Origin: Sphingomonas trueperi
GTDB lineage: Bacteria > Pseudomonadota > Alphaproteobacteria > Sphingomonadales > Sphingomonadaceae
Assembly (NCBI RefSeq): GCF_011927635.1
Contig: NZ_JAATJB010000001.1
Span: 1 to 64,000, forward strand
Reading direction: 5' to 3'
DNA: 64,000 nt
Position numbers and translations under genes: made by a program. The notes under the pieces are model-generated. The model did no database searches. It had not been told where the DNA came from and saw only the letters and a program-made list of their open reading frames with translations. The number at the start of each line of letters is the position of its first letter. The stretch's first letter is position 1. Below, in pieces: positions 27,664 to 35,623 of the stretch.

Positions 27664-29976
27664 CTAGAACAGCTTGTCGAGCGTAAGCGGCAGGTCCCGG
27701 ACCCGCTTGCCCGTCGCGTTGAACACCGCATTGGCGACCGCCGCCGCCACGCCGGTCGTGCCGATCTCGCCGATCCCGCGCGCGCCGAGCGGGGTGCGGG
27801 GATCGGGGATGTCGGTCCACAGCACGTCGATGTCGGGCACGTCGAGATGCACGGGCACGTGATAGTCGGCGAGCGACGTGCTCATGATGCGGCCGGTCCG
27901 CTCGTCGAGCAGCGTCTCCTCGGTCAGCGCCATGCCCAGGCCCATGATCATCCCGCCCTTGAACTGGCTGGCCGCGGTCTTGGCGTTGAGGATCCGGCCG
28001 CAGTCGAACGCGCCGACCAGCCGATCGACGCGGATCTCACCGGTGACCTCGCTGACGCGCAGCTCGCAGAAGATCGCCGAGGTGCTGTGCATCGAATATT
28101 TCAGCACCTCGAGCGGCGCACCGCTTTCGCCGATCGCGCTCAGTTCGCCCCGCCCTGCCCGACGCAGGATCGAGGCAAAGCTCTCGTGGCGCGCGGGATC
28201 CTCGACGCTGCGCAGGCCGCCTTCGGCGAACTCGATCTCGTTCGGCTTGAGGCCGGCCAGCGGCGTGTCGTTGCCCGCCAGCCGCATCAGCTGGATCGCG
28301 AGCTTTCCGCTCGCCGCGCTGATCGCCGCCGCCAGCGACGCGGTCTGCGACGATCCGCCGGCAAAGCTGGCGAAAGGCAGGCGCGAATCCCCGATCGCCA
28401 CCGTGACGCGCTCGAGCGGCAGGCCCAGCCGATCGGCGGCATGCTGGCGCTGGACCGTCGCGGTACCCATCCCCATTTCCTGCGCGGCGCTGGCGACATG
28501 GGCGTCGCCATTTGCGTCAAGGGTGATCCGGGCGGAGGTGCCGGGCATGCGGGTGAAGGGAAAGGTGCCGGTGGCGCAGCCTATGCCGATCCACCACTCG
28601 CCGTCGCGCCGGGTGCAGGGCCGCGGCGCGCGCCGGTGCCAGCCGATCCGCGCCGCGCCCAGGTCATAGGCCTCCATCATCGCGCTCTGCGAATGGGGCG
28701 CCCCGCTCACCGGATCGCAGGTCGCGGCGTTGCGGCGCCGCAATTCGATGGGATCCATGCCGAGCGCATGGGCCAGTTCGTCCATCGCGCACTCGATCGC
28801 GAAGGTGCCCGGCGTCTCGCCCGGGCCGCGCATGAAGCTGTTCGCCAGCAGGTCCAGCTCGACATTGTGCTGGACGATGTCGAAGCTCTCGCAGGCATAG
28901 AGCGAGCGGCCGGTGAGGCTGAACCCTTCGTCGCAGACGCTGTGCCGCGGCTTCACGCCATAGCCATGGTGCAGCAGCGCGGTGAGTTTGCCGTCCGCAT
29001 CGGCCGCCAGCGCCACGCGCTGCTCGGTCCGGGTGCGCCCGCCGATCAGCCGGTGCATGCTCGCGCGGGACAGCGCGACCCGCACCGGGCGCCCCGCGAG
29101 CTTCGCCGCCGCCACGCCGAGGATCTGGTGATCCCACAGCGCCTTTGCGCCGAACCCGCCGCCGACATAGGGCGAGCTGACATGGACATCCTCCGCCTTC
29201 AGCCCGAACACCTTGGCGAACGAGCCTGCGGTGGCGTGGATCATCTGGGTCGCGTCGTGCACGATCAGCTTGCCGTCACGCCACGCGATCGTCGCAGCAT
29301 GCGGCTCGATTGGGGCATGGCTCTCCCAAGGCGTCGTATACACGCCGTCGATCGTGACCGCCGCCTGCGCGAACTTCTGGCCGGCATTGCCCTTGTCGAG
29401 GCGGTTGCGCTCGACGAGGATCGACTCCGGCATGCTTGCGCTGGTCTTGCCCTCCTCGAAGCGCGTCCGGGCCGGCGCGGCATCGTAGCGCACGCGGACC
29501 AGGCTGGCGGCATGATCGGCCTGCTCGCGCGTCTCCGCGAGCACCACCGCGACAACCTGCCCGTTCCAGTGGATCTCGGGATCCTGCAGGATGGGCAGCG
29601 TGTGATTGCCCGCCGCCTTGAGATTGGTCAGCCCGATCGGCGGCGGCACGCCGATCCTGGGCGCATTGCGATAGGTCATGACCAGCGCGACGCCGGGCGC
29701 TGCTTCCGCATCCGACACGTCCAGATCCGCGATCCGACCGCGCGCGATCGTCGAATGGACGAAGGCGGCGTAGAGCAGGTCCTCCATCGCTACTTCGGCG
29801 GCGAAGCGTGCCGCCCCGCGCACCTTGTCGGGCCCGTCGATCCGCGACTGCTGCCCGCCGAGCGCCACGCGCTTGTCGATCAGCGGATCGGGCGTGCCGC
29901 CGGGCAGCCAGCTTGCCGGCACCTGGCCGAGGACGGCGCGCACGCCGCCGATGATCGCATTCTGCAGCTTGGTCAT
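27664..29976 (-). CDS. paoC: Aldehyde oxidoreductase molybdenum-binding subunit, PaoC-like
   Basis: A 770-residue xanthine-dehydrogenase-family large subunit. Landmarks are DGPDKVRGAARFAAEV, VSSPYVGGGFGAKALWDHQI, SFMRGPGETPGTFAIECAMD, AQEMGMGTATVQRQHAADRL and the catalytic-Glu segment GARGIGEIGTTGVAAAVANA. Gene order FeS-FAD-Mo and sequence style match E. coli PaoABC (YagTSR), which oxidises aromatic aldehydes. The ATG overlaps the FAD-subunit stop. No PaoD/XdhC-type cofactor-insertion chaperone is present in the window. Confidence 0.88.
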   Translation of the reverse strand: MTKLQNAIIGGVRAVLGQVPASWLPGGTPDPLIDKRVALGGQQSRIDGPDKVRGAARFAAEVAMEDLLYAAFVHSTIARGRIADLDVSDAEAAPGVALVMTYRNAPRIGVPPPIGLTNLKAAGNHTLPILQDPEIHWNGQVVAVVLAETREQADHAASLVRVRYDAAPARTRFEEGKTSASMPESILVERNRLDKGNAGQKFAQAAVTIDGVYTTPWESHAPIEPHAATIAWRDGKLIVHDATQMIHATAGSFAKVFGLKAEDVHVSSPYVGGGFGAKALWDHQILGVAAAKLAGRPVRVALSRASMHRLIGGRTRTEQRVALAADADGKLTALLHHGYGVKPRHSVCDEGFSLTGRSLYACESFDIVQHNVELDLLANSFMRGPGETPGTFAIECAMDELAHALGMDPIELRRRNAATCDPVSGAPHSQSAMMEAYDLGAARIGWHRRAPRPCTRRDGEWWIGIGCATGTFPFTRMPGTSARITLDANGDAHVASAAQEMGMGTATVQRQHAADRLGLPLERVTVAIGDSRLPFASFAGGSSQTASLAAAISAASGKLAIQLMRLAGNDTPLAGLKPNEIEFAEGGLRSVEDPARHESFASILRRAGRGELSAIGESGAPLEVLKYSMHSTSAIFCELRVSEVTGEIRVDRLVGAFDCGRILNAKTAASQFKGGMIMGLGMALTEETLLDERTGRIMSTSLADYHVPVHLDVPDIDVLWTDIPDPRTPLGARGIGEIGTTGVAAAVANAVFNATGKRVRDLPLTLDKLF

Positions 29977-30959
29977 GCGCGCGCTCCTGCAAGGGTGGTC
30001 AGGACGGCGACCACGGTGCGTTCGACGAGGCCGATCTTGAAGCCATTGCCGGACAGCGGCCGGGCGTCGGCCAGTTCCTCGCGGATCGCGGCCAGGAGCG
30101 CCTCGGGGGTCGGCGCGAGGCCGATCAGCGCCGCCTCGGCTCGCCGTGCCCGCCATGGCTTGGCGGCAACGCCGCCGAGTGCGATCCGGGCTTCGCGGAC
30201 CCGCCCCTCGGCGAGCCCCAGCCCGCCCGCGACCGACACCACCGCGAACGCATAGCTGGAGCGATCCCGGACCTTGCGATAGTCCGACCGCACCATCGCA
30301 TCGGACGGCGGCGGCAGTTCTACGCCGGTGATCAACTCGCCCGGCTGCAGCACGGTCTCCACCTGCGGCGTGGCGCCCGGCAGGACATGCAAGTCGGTTA
30401 GCGGCACCGATCGATCGCCGCCGGGTCCCGAGAGGTGAACGACGGCGTCGAGCATCGCGAGCGCGACGCACATGTCCGAAGGATGGGTGGCAACGCACTG
30501 GTCCGAGGCGCCGAGGATCGCATGATAGCGGTCGAACCCCTCGCGCGCGTCGCAGCCGGCGCCCGGCTGGCGCTTGTTGCAGCGTGCGCCGTCGACGTCG
30601 TAGAAATACATGCAGCGTGTCCGCTGAAGAATATTGCCCCCAACGGTCGCCATGTTGCGGATCTGCGCCGATGCGCCGGCGAGCAGGGCGCGGGCGAGCA
30701 CCGGATAGCGGCGGCGCACGAGCGGGTGCGCGGCAAGCGCGGCGTTGGTGACCGCGGCGTCGATGAACAGCTCGCCGCCATCGCTTTCGCGGACGTCCCC
30801 GTCCAAGCGGCTTACATCAACCAACTCGCTTGCCTGTTCGACATTCTGGCGCAGCAGATCGACCAGGTTGGTGCCGCCGCCCAGGCAGCGCGCGCCGTTT
30901 ACCACCCGCGCCAGCGCATCCGCCCGATCGCCGGCGCGGACATAGCACAGCGGCGTCAT
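29973..30959 (-). CDS. paoB: Aldehyde oxidoreductase FAD-binding subunit, PaoB-like with extra FeS cysteines
   Basis: A 328-residue FAD subunit. RCLGGGTNLVDLLRQNVEQ and RNMATVGGNILQRTRCMYFY mark the flavin fold. Four cysteines in RTRC, CNKRQPGAGC and SDQCVATHPSDMC match the extra [4Fe-4S] insert known in PaoB and 4-hydroxybenzoyl-CoA reductase-type subunits. Overlapping starts and stops tie it to both neighbours. It shuttles electrons from the 2Fe-2S subunit to the external acceptor. Confidence 0.9.
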   Translation of the reverse strand: MTPLCYVRAGDRADALARVVNGARCLGGGTNLVDLLRQNVEQASELVDVSRLDGDVRESDGGELFIDAAVTNAALAAHPLVRRRYPVLARALLAGASAQIRNMATVGGNILQRTRCMYFYDVDGARCNKRQPGAGCDAREGFDRYHAILGASDQCVATHPSDMCVALAMLDAVVHLSGPGGDRSVPLTDLHVLPGATPQVETVLQPGELITGVELPPPSDAMVRSDYRKVRDRSSYAFAVVSVAGGLGLAEGRVREARIALGGVAAKPWRARRAEAALIGLAPTPEALLAAIREELADARPLSGNGFKIGLVERTVVAVLTTLAGARA

Positions 30960-31465
30960 GCCGCGGTCTCCGCCAGCATCGCCTCGATCGCCTCGACGAT
31001 CCCGTTATGCGCGCCGCACCGGCAGAGATTGCCGCTCATCCGCTCGCGAATTTCCTCCCGCGTCACAGCGGCCGGCCCCGCCGCGATGTCCGGGGTAACG
31101 TAGCTCGGGTCGCCCCGCCGCAGTTCCTCCGCCATGGCGATCGCCGAGCAGATCTGGCCCGGCGTGCAATAGCCACACTGCAGGCCGTCATGCTCGACAA
31201 AGCCCCGCTGCAGCACATGCAGCTCGCCTGCCGCGCCGGCGATTCCCTCGATCGTGCGGACCTCGCGCCCCTCCGCCTGGGCGGCGAGCGTGAGGCAAGA
31301 CAGGACGCGATTTCCGTCGAGAAGGACCGTGCAGGCACCGCAGGCGCCCTGGTCGCATCCCTTTTTGGTGCCGGTAAGGTGGAGATGCTCGCGCAACAGG
31401 TCGAGCAGCGAGACGCGGGCGTCCTCGGGCGCTGGAACCTCTGTATCGTTGACCCGTATCGGCAT
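30956..31465 (-). CDS. paoA: Aldehyde oxidoreductase 2Fe-2S subunit, PaoA-like
   Basis: A 169-residue two-cluster subunit. It shows KKGCDQGACGACTVLLDGNR with a fourth Cys in VLSCLTL, then LQCGYCTPGQICSAIAMAEE and MSGNLCRCGAHNGIVEAIEA. The ATG at 31465 (MPIRVNDTEV) gives a normal ferredoxin start; a start 42 bases upstream adds an unconvincing leader. E. coli PaoA carries a Tat signal, while none is seen here, so the complex is probably cytoplasmic. It is first in the paoABC operon. Confidence 0.9.
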   Translation of the reverse strand: MPIRVNDTEVPAPEDARVSLLDLLREHLHLTGTKKGCDQGACGACTVLLDGNRVLSCLTLAAQAEGREVRTIEGIAGAAGELHVLQRGFVEHDGLQCGYCTPGQICSAIAMAEELRRGDPSYVTPDIAAGPAAVTREEIRERMSGNLCRCGAHNGIVEAIEAMLAETAA

Positions 31466-31538
31466 GGTTCGGCTCCGTCCGCTGGCGCGACGCTGCAGTG
31501 GCAGCATCCCCGCAACGATACAACGAACTTCGGATTAT

Positions 31539-31970
31539 TCAACTATCGTCATACACGATCTTCCCGATCATTGCGATGAACGGGTCGCGCTCGTTGGGCG
31601 CCAATCGCGACAGCATCAGCAGATGCAGTTGGCGATAGGCATCCACCAAGCCGCGCGCACAGGCCGCGCCGGCCTCGGACAGAGACAGCGCCACCGCACG
31701 CCGATCGGCCTCGATGCGCTCGCGCTTGAGGAAGCCGCGTTTCACCAGCCGGTCTGTGGCCGAAGACAGGGTGGTCGTCGGCACGCCCAGGAAGCGCGCG
31801 ACATCGGTCGGGCCGCAACCCGCATGCTCCGCGACATAGAGCAGGACCGCCTTGTCCAGCTCGGCGAGCGGCCGCTCGGAACGAAGCGCGTCGGCCAGCT
31901 TGTAGCGGCGGCCGAAGGTTTCGAACGCGGCGCCGAGTGCGGCAAGCTGGTCTTCGGTAGGTTCACGCAT
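31539..31970 (-). CDS. MarR-family transcriptional regulator
   Basis: A 143-residue winged-helix regulator. The core has LDKAVLLYVAEHAGCGPTDV, GVPTTTLSSATDRLVKRGFL and the wing RERIEADRRAVALSLSEAG. It lies 73 bases upstream of paoA on the same strand and is the likely regulator of the aldehyde oxidoreductase genes. Many MarR proteins respond to phenolics or aldehydes; the ligand here is unknown. Confidence 0.88.
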   Translation of the reverse strand: MREPTEDQLAALGAAFETFGRRYKLADALRSERPLAELDKAVLLYVAEHAGCGPTDVARFLGVPTTTLSSATDRLVKRGFLKRERIEADRRAVALSLSEAGAACARGLVDAYRQLHLLMLSRLAPNERDPFIAMIGKIVYDDS

Positions 31971-32011
31971 CCGCTCCGCATATCGCGTGCCGGCGGGGCT
32001 TGGCCAGTGGC

Positions 32012-32947
32012 TCAGCCGAGATAGCGCCAGTCCGTTGCCGCCGCCTTCAGCCCGTCCAGCACCGAGCGGACCCGCAAGGGGGTATGGCGCCGCTCCAGGC
32101 GCACCGCGTGGATCGGTGTTTCCTGCACGCGCCACGCGCGCAGAAGCTCGACGACGCGTCCGTCGCGCAAGGGACCACGGCCGACCCAGGCCGGCACCCA
32201 GGCGAGCCCGAGCCCTTGCCGCATCATCGACCAGATCGCCCCTAGGTCCTCCACCACGATGCGCGGGCGCGGCAGGTGCCGAACCACGACGCCGCTGTCC
32301 GGATCGGCGAATTGCCACGCCATCACGCGGCCCGAGCCGGGATCGCGAAAGCCGATCTGGTGGTGCGCGTCGAGGTCCGCCGGCGATTGCGGCGTGCCCA
32401 TGATCTCCACATAGCGCGGCGTCGCGCACAGCACCCAGGGGAAGCTGCCCAGTGGCGTCGAGACGACATTGGCATAGCCGGCGAGCGCGCCGAACCGGAT
32501 CGCGATGTCAATGCCCTCGGCGGCGAGATCGAGCGTGCCGTCGTCTATCTTGAGCTCCAGCTCGATGTCCGCGTTCGCGCGAAGAAGAGCGGGCACCTGC
32601 CGCGCCAGCCTCGCGCGGAGGAAAGGCGCCGGCGCGCTCAGCCGGATGCGCCCGCCGGACCCGCTCGCCTTCGCGTGATCGAGCAGGGCCTCCAACCTCT
32701 CGGCCTCGCGGAGCAGATCGCGCGCGCCTTCGAACAGGCGTTCGCCCTCGGGCGTCAGCGAGATCGCATGGGTGGTGCGATGGAGCAGCCGCACCCCGTT
32801 CGCCTTCTCGAAGCGCGAGACGGCCTTGGACAGGGCCGAGGTCGTCGTGCCCGCGCGACGCGCCGCCTCCGCGAACGAGCCGGCATCCACCACCCGCGCG
32901 AAATGCAGCAGGTTCAACAGTCGCTGGACATGGGGCGGTGTGGACAT
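32012..32947 (-). CDS. LysR-family transcriptional regulator
   Basis: A 311-residue regulator with an N-terminal HTH (LLHFARVVDAGSFAEAARRA, TTSALSKAVSRFEKANGVRL). The effector domain includes LAAEGIDIAIRFGALAGYAN and SMMRQGLGLAWVPAWVGRGP. It is divergent from the DUF1330 gene at 33038 with 90 bases between, which is the usual LysR-target layout. Confidence 0.9.
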   Translation of the reverse strand: MSTPPHVQRLLNLLHFARVVDAGSFAEAARRAGTTTSALSKAVSRFEKANGVRLLHRTTHAISLTPEGERLFEGARDLLREAERLEALLDHAKASGSGGRIRLSAPAPFLRARLARQVPALLRANADIELELKIDDGTLDLAAEGIDIAIRFGALAGYANVVSTPLGSFPWVLCATPRYVEIMGTPQSPADLDAHHQIGFRDPGSGRVMAWQFADPDSGVVVRHLPRPRIVVEDLGAIWSMMRQGLGLAWVPAWVGRGPLRDGRVVELLRAWRVQETPIHAVRLERRHTPLRVRSVLDGLKAAATDWRYLG

Positions 32948-33037
32948 GGTGGCAACTCGATCCTGCTCCCAGCATCCCTACACGTGCCCCGTGCGCATCG
33001 CGATACTCGCTGCAACGAAACTTGGAGGCACAAGTAC

Positions 33038-33451
33038 ATGCACGCAAACGAGCTCGACGACGCAGCCCTGGACGCGGCCGCGCAGGCCATCGGCGAGGGG
33101 CCCGTGGCGATGGTGAACCTGGTGAAGTTCCGCGAGGCGCCCGACTATCCCGAGGGTTTCGCGGAAGCAAAGCCGGACTCTCGCAGTGGCTATTATGAAG
33201 GATATGTCGGCGGTTTCCGCGCCGCGTGCGAAGCCACTGGCGTGATACCGGAGCTGCTCTATGCAGGCCAGCGGGTCCACAACCTGCTCGCCGGACCGGA
33301 CGACCACTGGGACGACATCGTCGTCGTCCGCTACGACAGCTTCGCCGACCTCCGGACGATACTCGATAGCGACGTATACGCCCGCCACGCCAAGCCGCAT
33401 CGCTTCGCCGCGATCGCAGACTGGCGCTTCATCGCGACACGGGCGCGCTGA
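33038..33451 (+). CDS. DUF1330-type protein
   Basis: A 137-residue protein of the dimeric alpha/beta-barrel DUF1330 type. VAMVNLVKFREAPDYPEGF opens the fold, and WDDIVVVRYDSFADLRTILD followed by HRFAAIADWRFI closes it. TTGGAGG lies ahead of the ATG at 33038. Family members are small ferredoxin-like-fold proteins with no settled activity. It is probably controlled by the divergent LysR gene. Confidence 0.75.
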   Translation: MHANELDDAALDAAAQAIGEGPVAMVNLVKFREAPDYPEGFAEAKPDSRSGYYEGYVGGFRAACEATGVIPELLYAGQRVHNLLAGPDDHWDDIVVVRYDSFADLRTILDSDVYARHAKPHRFAAIADWRFIATRAR

Positions 33452-33846
33452 CGGGGCATGTTGCTATAGCGGCAACACCGTCGCGCCTGAGCAACCGCGC
33501 ATGGAAGATAGCCGCAGGCGGCCATGGGAAGGTAAAATCTTAAAGGGGATACAAAGCGACAGATGATGCCCGTTTAGCCTCCCATGGCTTGTTTCCGCGA
33601 AGCTCATCACAAGCAGTATTACTATACAAGCAGGAGTTCTGGATCCTTTCGCAAAGCTCCTGCCGCCGCGCGGCAAGAGAGGCTCAGACGACGGTACGCC
33701 CGGTAGGCCGCCAATGGTTCTGCGGTCCCGCGCTGGGGAAATCAAACTCGGCCAGTTGCATTCAGTATCGGGCTTCGTTCCCTGGAAAGTAGGCCACCAT
33801 AATCTGGCTCAATGTAATTGATCGTTCCTCCAGATGGGCGCTCACC
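33452..33846. other. Non-coding stretch, left flank of the mobile mosaic
   Basis: I see no supportable gene in these 395 bases. Short frames occur on both strands without family resemblance or ribosome sites. A small hairpin (TGTTGC/GCAACA near 33459-33476) sits just after the DUF1330 stop and may end that transcript. Base composition is lower in GC than the preceding genes, consistent with a junction between core DNA and the debris that starts at 33847. Confidence 0.4.
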
Positions 33847-34071
33847 CTAGCCCCGGCGGTTTGCTCCATTTGCCCTTGCGAAACTGCGGTCGCTCTCAAG
33901 GAAGGACGCGAGCATCGCTGGTATCAGATCCGTTACCGCCTCCTTCTGCCCATAGGTATCGGCATATAGCGCAGCATAGTCCTGCAGCCGCTGGTGCAGG
34001 TCGGGCGTGATGAGGATCGCCAGCTTGAGGGGCTTCCGATCCGGCAGCTTGGCGAGTTTCAGGTCAGGCAT
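33847..34071 (-). CDS. DUF2274 protein of conjugative trb clusters
   Basis: A 74-residue protein beginning MPDLKLAKLPDRKPLKLAIL and continuing ITPDLHQRLQDYAALYADTY. This matches the small DUF2274 protein that follows trbI in Tn4371-type integrative and plasmid conjugation clusters. It is preceded on the same strand by the last codons of trbI (34081-34186). The gene appears intact, but the rest of the trb operon is absent, so it is a stranded remnant. Confidence 0.75.
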   Translation of the reverse strand: MPDLKLAKLPDRKPLKLAILITPDLHQRLQDYAALYADTYGQKEAVTDLIPAMLASFLESDRSFARANGANRRG

Positions 34072-34080
34072 GTGGGCCTC

Positions 34081-34186
34081 CTATCCGCGCCAGGGCGCGA
34101 GGATCAGGTCCTTGTGGACCACGAGCAGCACATTCGTGCCGGGGCGAACTGTCAGCGTCGGCTGGATGTTGAGATTGCGGGAGGTG
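34081..34186 (-). pseudogene. trbI: trbI 3' end (conjugal transfer protein fragment)
   Basis: The minus strand encodes TSRNLNIQPTLTVRPGTNVL, then LVVHKDLILAPW, and a TAG at 34081-34083. This is the conserved end of TrbI (VirB10-like core component of mating-pair formation), nine bases upstream of DUF2274 as in conjugation clusters. Homology stops abruptly at about 34186, where an unrelated rightward frame begins. That is a clean recombination junction. Confidence 0.7.
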
Positions 34187-34785
34187 ATCCGCGGCTTGCG
34201 CCGCAACGCTGGGCCGCACTACGCCGCGATGTGCTGGCGATGTTCCCGGACGCCCAGGTCGACGCTGCCTTCGCCGTGCTGCGCGGCTGGCTGGTACGCG
34301 CGACCGTCCGGGAGTTCTTCTCGGTGGTGGCGAAAACGGTCGAGCGGCGCGACCAATGGAAGAAACGCACCGATTTCTGGCTGGCGTACCTCGACGCCGG
34401 GTTCATCACTGACGCATGGTTCGCGTTCGGCTCGCAGGCGGAGCGGCTTGCGCGCAAGTTCATGGACGACCAGGCAATCGCCTATGCGACGCTCGAAGGC
34501 GGTGGTGCCACGACGGCTCAGTCGGCATTAATCTTCTCGATCCGCGACACTCGCATCGCCGAATGGAGCGATAACGGCAGTTGCCGTTTCTGGCGGGCAG
34601 CGGACCCGAAGGCGCCAAGTCTTTACCAGCGTCGCTACCAAGGGCCGGCTTTGCGAACCATGGCGGCCGGCGAAGGCTTCCGTGCGATTCCGCACAATCC
34701 ACCCAATGGCTGGCAGCCGAAGTTCGCGCGGCAGGTCTATCAGAGCGCTGGCGTGCAGCACCCCAGGCATGGAGCAGGATGGTGA
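34186..34785 (+). pseudogene. zorC: ZorC-like (EH_Signature) Zorya defence protein, C-terminal fragment
   Basis: From the junction at 34186 a frame of about 199 codons runs to TGA at 34783. It contains WKKRTDFWLAYLDAGFITDA, YATLEGGGATTAQSALIFSI and RIAEWSDNGSCRFWRAADPK. I associate this pattern with the EH_Signature domain of ZorC, a component of type I Zorya anti-phage systems. In relatives I recall a histidine where this one has Asp (EWSDNG). The N-terminal half is missing, there is no start codon of its own, and zorAB are absent. The assignment is from memory of the family and needs a profile search. Confidence 0.5.
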
Positions 34786-35242
34786 GTAGTCCCGACTTGC
34801 GGTTCGAAGCGCGGCATGAGGATGGGCGCGAGCGGATCGAGCTGATCCGCGTCGAGGGCGGCCGTTTTCTTGGCAAGGGGACGCGCTCGCTGATCCCCGT
34901 CGACGACTGGATAATCCAAGCCCCGACTGCGGCGCGTCCGGCGGTCGCACGGTTGCTGCAGGCGATCGGCGATGGCAACAATGCGCCCGATGGCTCGGCA
35001 CAGGCCGAAGCCTCGGACAATGCCGTGTGTCTTCACCCTGGCCTGGTTGCCCAGCTGACCGAAGGTGAAGCCACAAGCCTTGGTCTTCCGCCGGTGGCAC
35101 GTCTCGCCCTCAACCTGCAATCGATCGGGGTCGCCCATCAGGACGATTTCCGCATCGAGACGCGCTGGACACGGCCGAACGGTCTGCCTGCCGGGGTCAA
35201 GCAGAGCGGTGCGCGCGCACATTTCGAAGCCAAGGAGTGGCG
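34779..35242 (+). pseudogene. ZorD-like N-terminal fragment
   Basis: The ATG at 34779 overlaps the zorC-like stop (ATGGTGA), an operon-style overlap. The frame encodes about 150 residues starting MVSSPDLRFEARHEDGRERI, with FLGKGTRSLIPVDDWIIQAP and GLPPVARLALNLQSIGVAHQ. In type I Zorya operons the gene after zorC is zorD, a large SNF2-type helicase with a long N-terminal domain. No helicase motifs are reached before homology ends at about 35240, where IS3 orfA sequence takes over. The call therefore rests mostly on gene order. Confidence 0.35.
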
Positions 35243-35446
35243 GATCTCGGCGTCAGCCAGCACTCGCTGTATGCTTGGAAACGACAGCTGGCTAGACAGG
35301 TATCCGGCGATGCCGGCAAGGATGCCGAGATCCGCCAGTTGAAGCGCGAACTGGCCCGGGTGAGCGAGGAGCGCGACATCCAAAAAAAGCCACCGCGTAT
35401 TTCGCTCGAGCACCAGCGCTTGCAGCACCGCAAGATCGCCGCTTAA
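35237..35446 (+). pseudogene. IS3-family transposase OrfA fragment
   Basis: The frame reads VADLGVSQHSLYAWKRQLAR, then DAEIRQLKRELARVSEERDI. This is the end of the HTH plus the leucine-zipper-like helix of IS3 OrfA. The N-terminal residues are replaced by the zorD-like sequence. A run of seven A at about 35384 shifts the normal ending (DILKKATAYF) into QKKPPRISLE, so the end is also frameshifted. No OrfB or clear terminal inverted repeats were seen. Confidence 0.75.
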
Positions 35447-35623
35447 TATCAACCCCCAGGACGAAGCCCGCTCTCCGCCAATTTACGCTGCGATCTGCGC
35501 CAAATGTTCTGACGACGGACAGAATGAATCACATTTCTCGTATCAACGAAGTCCCGCTTCTTGGATTCCAACCTTTTGATACGGAGTGCATGATCCACCT
35601 CCGCCCAGCGCCACTGCAAATCG

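Noticed and set aside
33464..33745. A 93-codon minus-strand frame in the gap after DUF1330.
   Set aside because: No ribosome site, no recognisable protein, atypical codon use.
34186..35242. An intact Zorya defence operon.
   Set aside because: zorA and zorB are absent, the zorC-like part lacks its N-terminus and the zorD-like part ends before any helicase motif, so only remnants are present.
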